42,932 bases of DNA from Deltaproteobacteria bacterium (GTDB lineage: Bacteria; Desulfobacterota; GWC2-55-46; UBA9637). Where the stretch lies: positions 1-42,932 of the forward strand of contig JAUYHF010000027.1 of the NCBI GenBank assembly GCA_030690165.1, given 5' to 3'. Shown here piece after piece: positions 41,540 through 42,932 of the stretch (positions are counted from its first letter, which is position 1; every line of letters begins with the position of its first letter). The position numbers and the translations under genes are program-made. The notes beneath the pieces are model-generated. The model saw only the letters and a program-made list of their open reading frames with translations, searched no databases and had not been told where the DNA came from.

Positions 41540-42259
41540 TTAATATACAATCCTTAAATTAAAATACCTGCCAATGGGTTCAATGATAGATTTTAGTTCA
41601 TCCTCACTTCTTTCTTCTAAATTTGAAAAATCAATTTTAATCTCATTTATATTCATTTCAGAACATTCATAAAAATTTATTAGCATATCTGTTAAAAAGG
41701 CATGCATTGCCTTTGGATTAGCTTTTTCATATATACCACATAAATCAATTATTGCTTTATCTCCCTTAACTGTTAATATTCCTTTGAATTTCTCTATATA
41801 AATAAGAGAATCTATAAAATCCCTGAATGGCTTAATCCACATGTATGATGCAACCAGTACACAAGAAATAATCCCAGCAATCCGAAAGGTTTTGTTAGTG
41901 GCGCCAAAAATAAATAATATTCCTGGGGATAATGCAATAGAAAGTTGAGATAAAAAGGTTTCATAATCTTTATTGAACTTGCGGCATATCTTTTCAATCA
42001 ATTTAATAACCACAAGAGATAAAATTAAACCTGCCAGAAATCCTAAAATAATCCTAATCTCAATCCCCTCAAACCTATTATACCTTTTTACCCATCTAAT
42101 CTGTGTGGCAAGTATGATGGATATGAAAAAGATATAAACCCCTGTTTGTTCAATAAATTGTTTTATGCTTTTACCTGCCTGTTCAGAGAATTGTTTTATC
42201 CATTCCTTTGCCTGTTCAAAGAATTGTTTTATACCTTCCCTAATTTGGGCCATGTCCAT
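41540..42259 (-). CDS. Membrane protein with N-terminal 11-residue repeats
   Basis: A 239-aa protein. Residues 5-36 carry three imperfect repeats of the IKQF-x-EQA type, encoded by 33-bp repeats (about 42140-42245), likely an amphipathic helix. Four or so transmembrane helices follow (about 40-60, 75-95, 110-130, 135-150). A soluble alpha/beta C-terminal domain (about 155-239) has a STAS-like layout. I use the ATG at 42259 with GGAGGAG upstream; the GTG at 42265 is less well spaced. No named family is recognised. Confidence 0.6.
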   Translation of the reverse strand: MDMAQIREGIKQFFEQAKEWIKQFSEQAGKSIKQFIEQTGVYIFFISIILATQIRWVKRYNRFEGIEIRIILGFLAGLILSLVVIKLIEKICRKFNKDYETFLSQLSIALSPGILFIFGATNKTFRIAGIISCVLVASYMWIKPFRDFIDSLIYIEKFKGILTVKGDKAIIDLCGIYEKANPKAMHAFLTDMLINFYECSEMNINEIKIDFSNLEERSEDELKSIIEPIGRYFNLRIVY

Positions 42260-42409
42260 AGACACTCCTCCTATTATCTTTCAGTATTACAACAAGATGA
42301 ATTTCATGATGTATTCTTATCCACATATCCATTTAAAGAACTCGGCGGCAAAATCTTTTATCAACATGCGCCAATAGCTAATTATACTTATAATTAAAAC
42401 TTTTTAAGC

Positions 42410-42932
42410 TTAAACGAGTTTCTTGATAGAGTCAATAACATATTTTACTTCATAATCATTCAATAGGGGATAAAACGGAAGAGATATGGTGCATCTCCCG
42501 ATAAGGTCTGCCGTTGGGAAATCCTCTGGCTTAAAACCAAAGTTTTCACGGAAATATGTCAACGTATGTATTGCCCTGTAATTAACTGCAGCGCCAATTC
42601 CTTTATCCTGCATCTTATGTAAAATCTCATCCCGCCTCTCTGGATCAACCCAAATAGTATAAAGATGCATTGCGCTTTTGCCTTTTATTTCAGGTATCTC
42701 AATACCATTTATATCAGATAGCCCTTCTGTATATCTTCCCCAGATTTCCCTTCTCCTCTGCCAGTATTGATCCAGTCTGTCTATCTGTTCTACAAGCAGC
42801 GCTGCAGATATATCAGACATATTATATTTCCAGCCAAGTAAAAGCATATCCCAGTGCTGATACCTGTCAGTATAGCGATTTGCTGCATCTTTAGACATGC
42901 CATGCAGTCTTAAAATTTTGAGCCTTGCAGCC
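42410..42932 (-). CDS. DegT/DnrJ/EryC1/StrS aminotransferase, C-terminal part (cut by window edge)
   Basis: The frame is open to the right edge (AARLKILRLHGMSKDA), so the gene starts outside the window. The visible 173 residues hold the HGMSKDA stretch, GWKYNMSDISAALLVEQ and the ...HLYTIWVD... region typical of PLP-dependent sugar aminotransferases. They convert a 4- or 3-keto UDP/dTDP-sugar to an amino sugar. The catalytic PLP-Lys is upstream of the visible part. It is likely the first visible gene of the same transcript. Confidence 0.9.
   Translation of the reverse strand, partial: AARLKILRLHGMSKDAANRYTDRYQHWDMLLLGWKYNMSDISAALLVEQIDRLDQYWQRRREIWGRYTEGLSDINGIEIPEIKGKSAMHLYTIWVDPERRDEILHKMQDKGIGAAVNYRAIHTLTYFRENFGFKPEDFPTADLIGRCTISLPFYPLLNDYEVKYVIDSIKKLV

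Noticed and set aside
1-42932. tRNA or rRNA genes
   Set aside because: I saw no cloverleaf with a CCA-type acceptor and TTC-loop pattern and no rRNA-like conserved stretches; the 31021-31145 cloverleaf is too large and lacks tRNA features.

Overview
This 42.9 kb window comes from a Gram-negative bacterium, most likely an uncultured Nitrospirota or Desulfobacterota-like lineage. The pointers are a moderately AT-rich genome, dense tandem minus-strand operons, many radical SAM enzymes, a TPR plus PgaB-type hydrolase, a HEAT/HD-GYP pair and families of intergenic palindromes. The lineage is an inference; there is no rRNA in the window.

Layout. Bases 1-54 hold the first codons of a gene that looks like a transposase, and the IS terminus seems to lend a -35 box to a DUF948/YtxH gene pair (201-879). 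A small regulatory patch follows: an XRE repressor and a divergent response regulator. Next come apbE and a DksA-like zinc-finger gene, coupled on the minus strand, and a periplasmic TPR + GHL13 (PgaB C-terminal-like) protein (3574-5208). Bases 5197-7539 hold a foreign segment bounded by a 29-bp direct repeat of the radA 3' end. It contains the first codons of an integron-type integrase, an attI-like region, an HNH-endonuclease cassette, an attC, a TerC cassette, a second attC and a 37-aa membrane ORF. I read it as a small integron remnant inserted between radA and the TPR/GHL13 gene. Then come radA (minus strand) and, divergently, a HEAT-repeat protein and an HD-GYP phosphodiesterase that share an N-terminal domain.

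From 12.0 kb to the right edge everything is on the minus strand and forms one long surface-polysaccharide locus. Reading with transcription (right to left), it begins with a DegT aminotransferase (cut by the window), a repeat-bearing membrane protein and a methyltransferase. Two B12-type radical SAM proteins, a SPASM radical SAM, an SDR and a third B12-type radical SAM follow, then two small membrane proteins with C-terminal winged-helix-like domains and a deoxyhypusine-synthase-like protein. A GxxExxY gene inside palindromic repeats interrupts the locus. After it lie a nucleotidyltransferase, a reversed nucleotidyltransferase-kinase fusion, a radical SAM, a split transketolase whose second half is unusually short, a GT2 and a second radical SAM, which together look like a nucleotide-sugar pathway. 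The locus ends with two multi-membrane glycosylation proteins, a Wzx-like flippase, a small methyltransferase, three GT9 glycosyltransferases, the initiating sugar-phosphate transferase, UDP-glucose dehydrogenase, UDP-xylose synthase and an epimerase. Together these could activate sugars (UDP-GlcA, UDP-Xyl, a kinase/nucleotidyltransferase-derived sugar), start a chain on undecaprenyl phosphate, extend it and flip it.

No gene-free stretch exceeds about 300 bases. The longest are the attI region (5303-5479), the first attC region (6134-6348), the second attC region (7105-7277) and the cloverleaf repeat (31019-31178). Many minus-strand genes start at TTG or GTG with short overlaps. Where a start differs from the longest ORF, the reason is given in the entry. 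No tRNA, rRNA or CRISPR array was seen.
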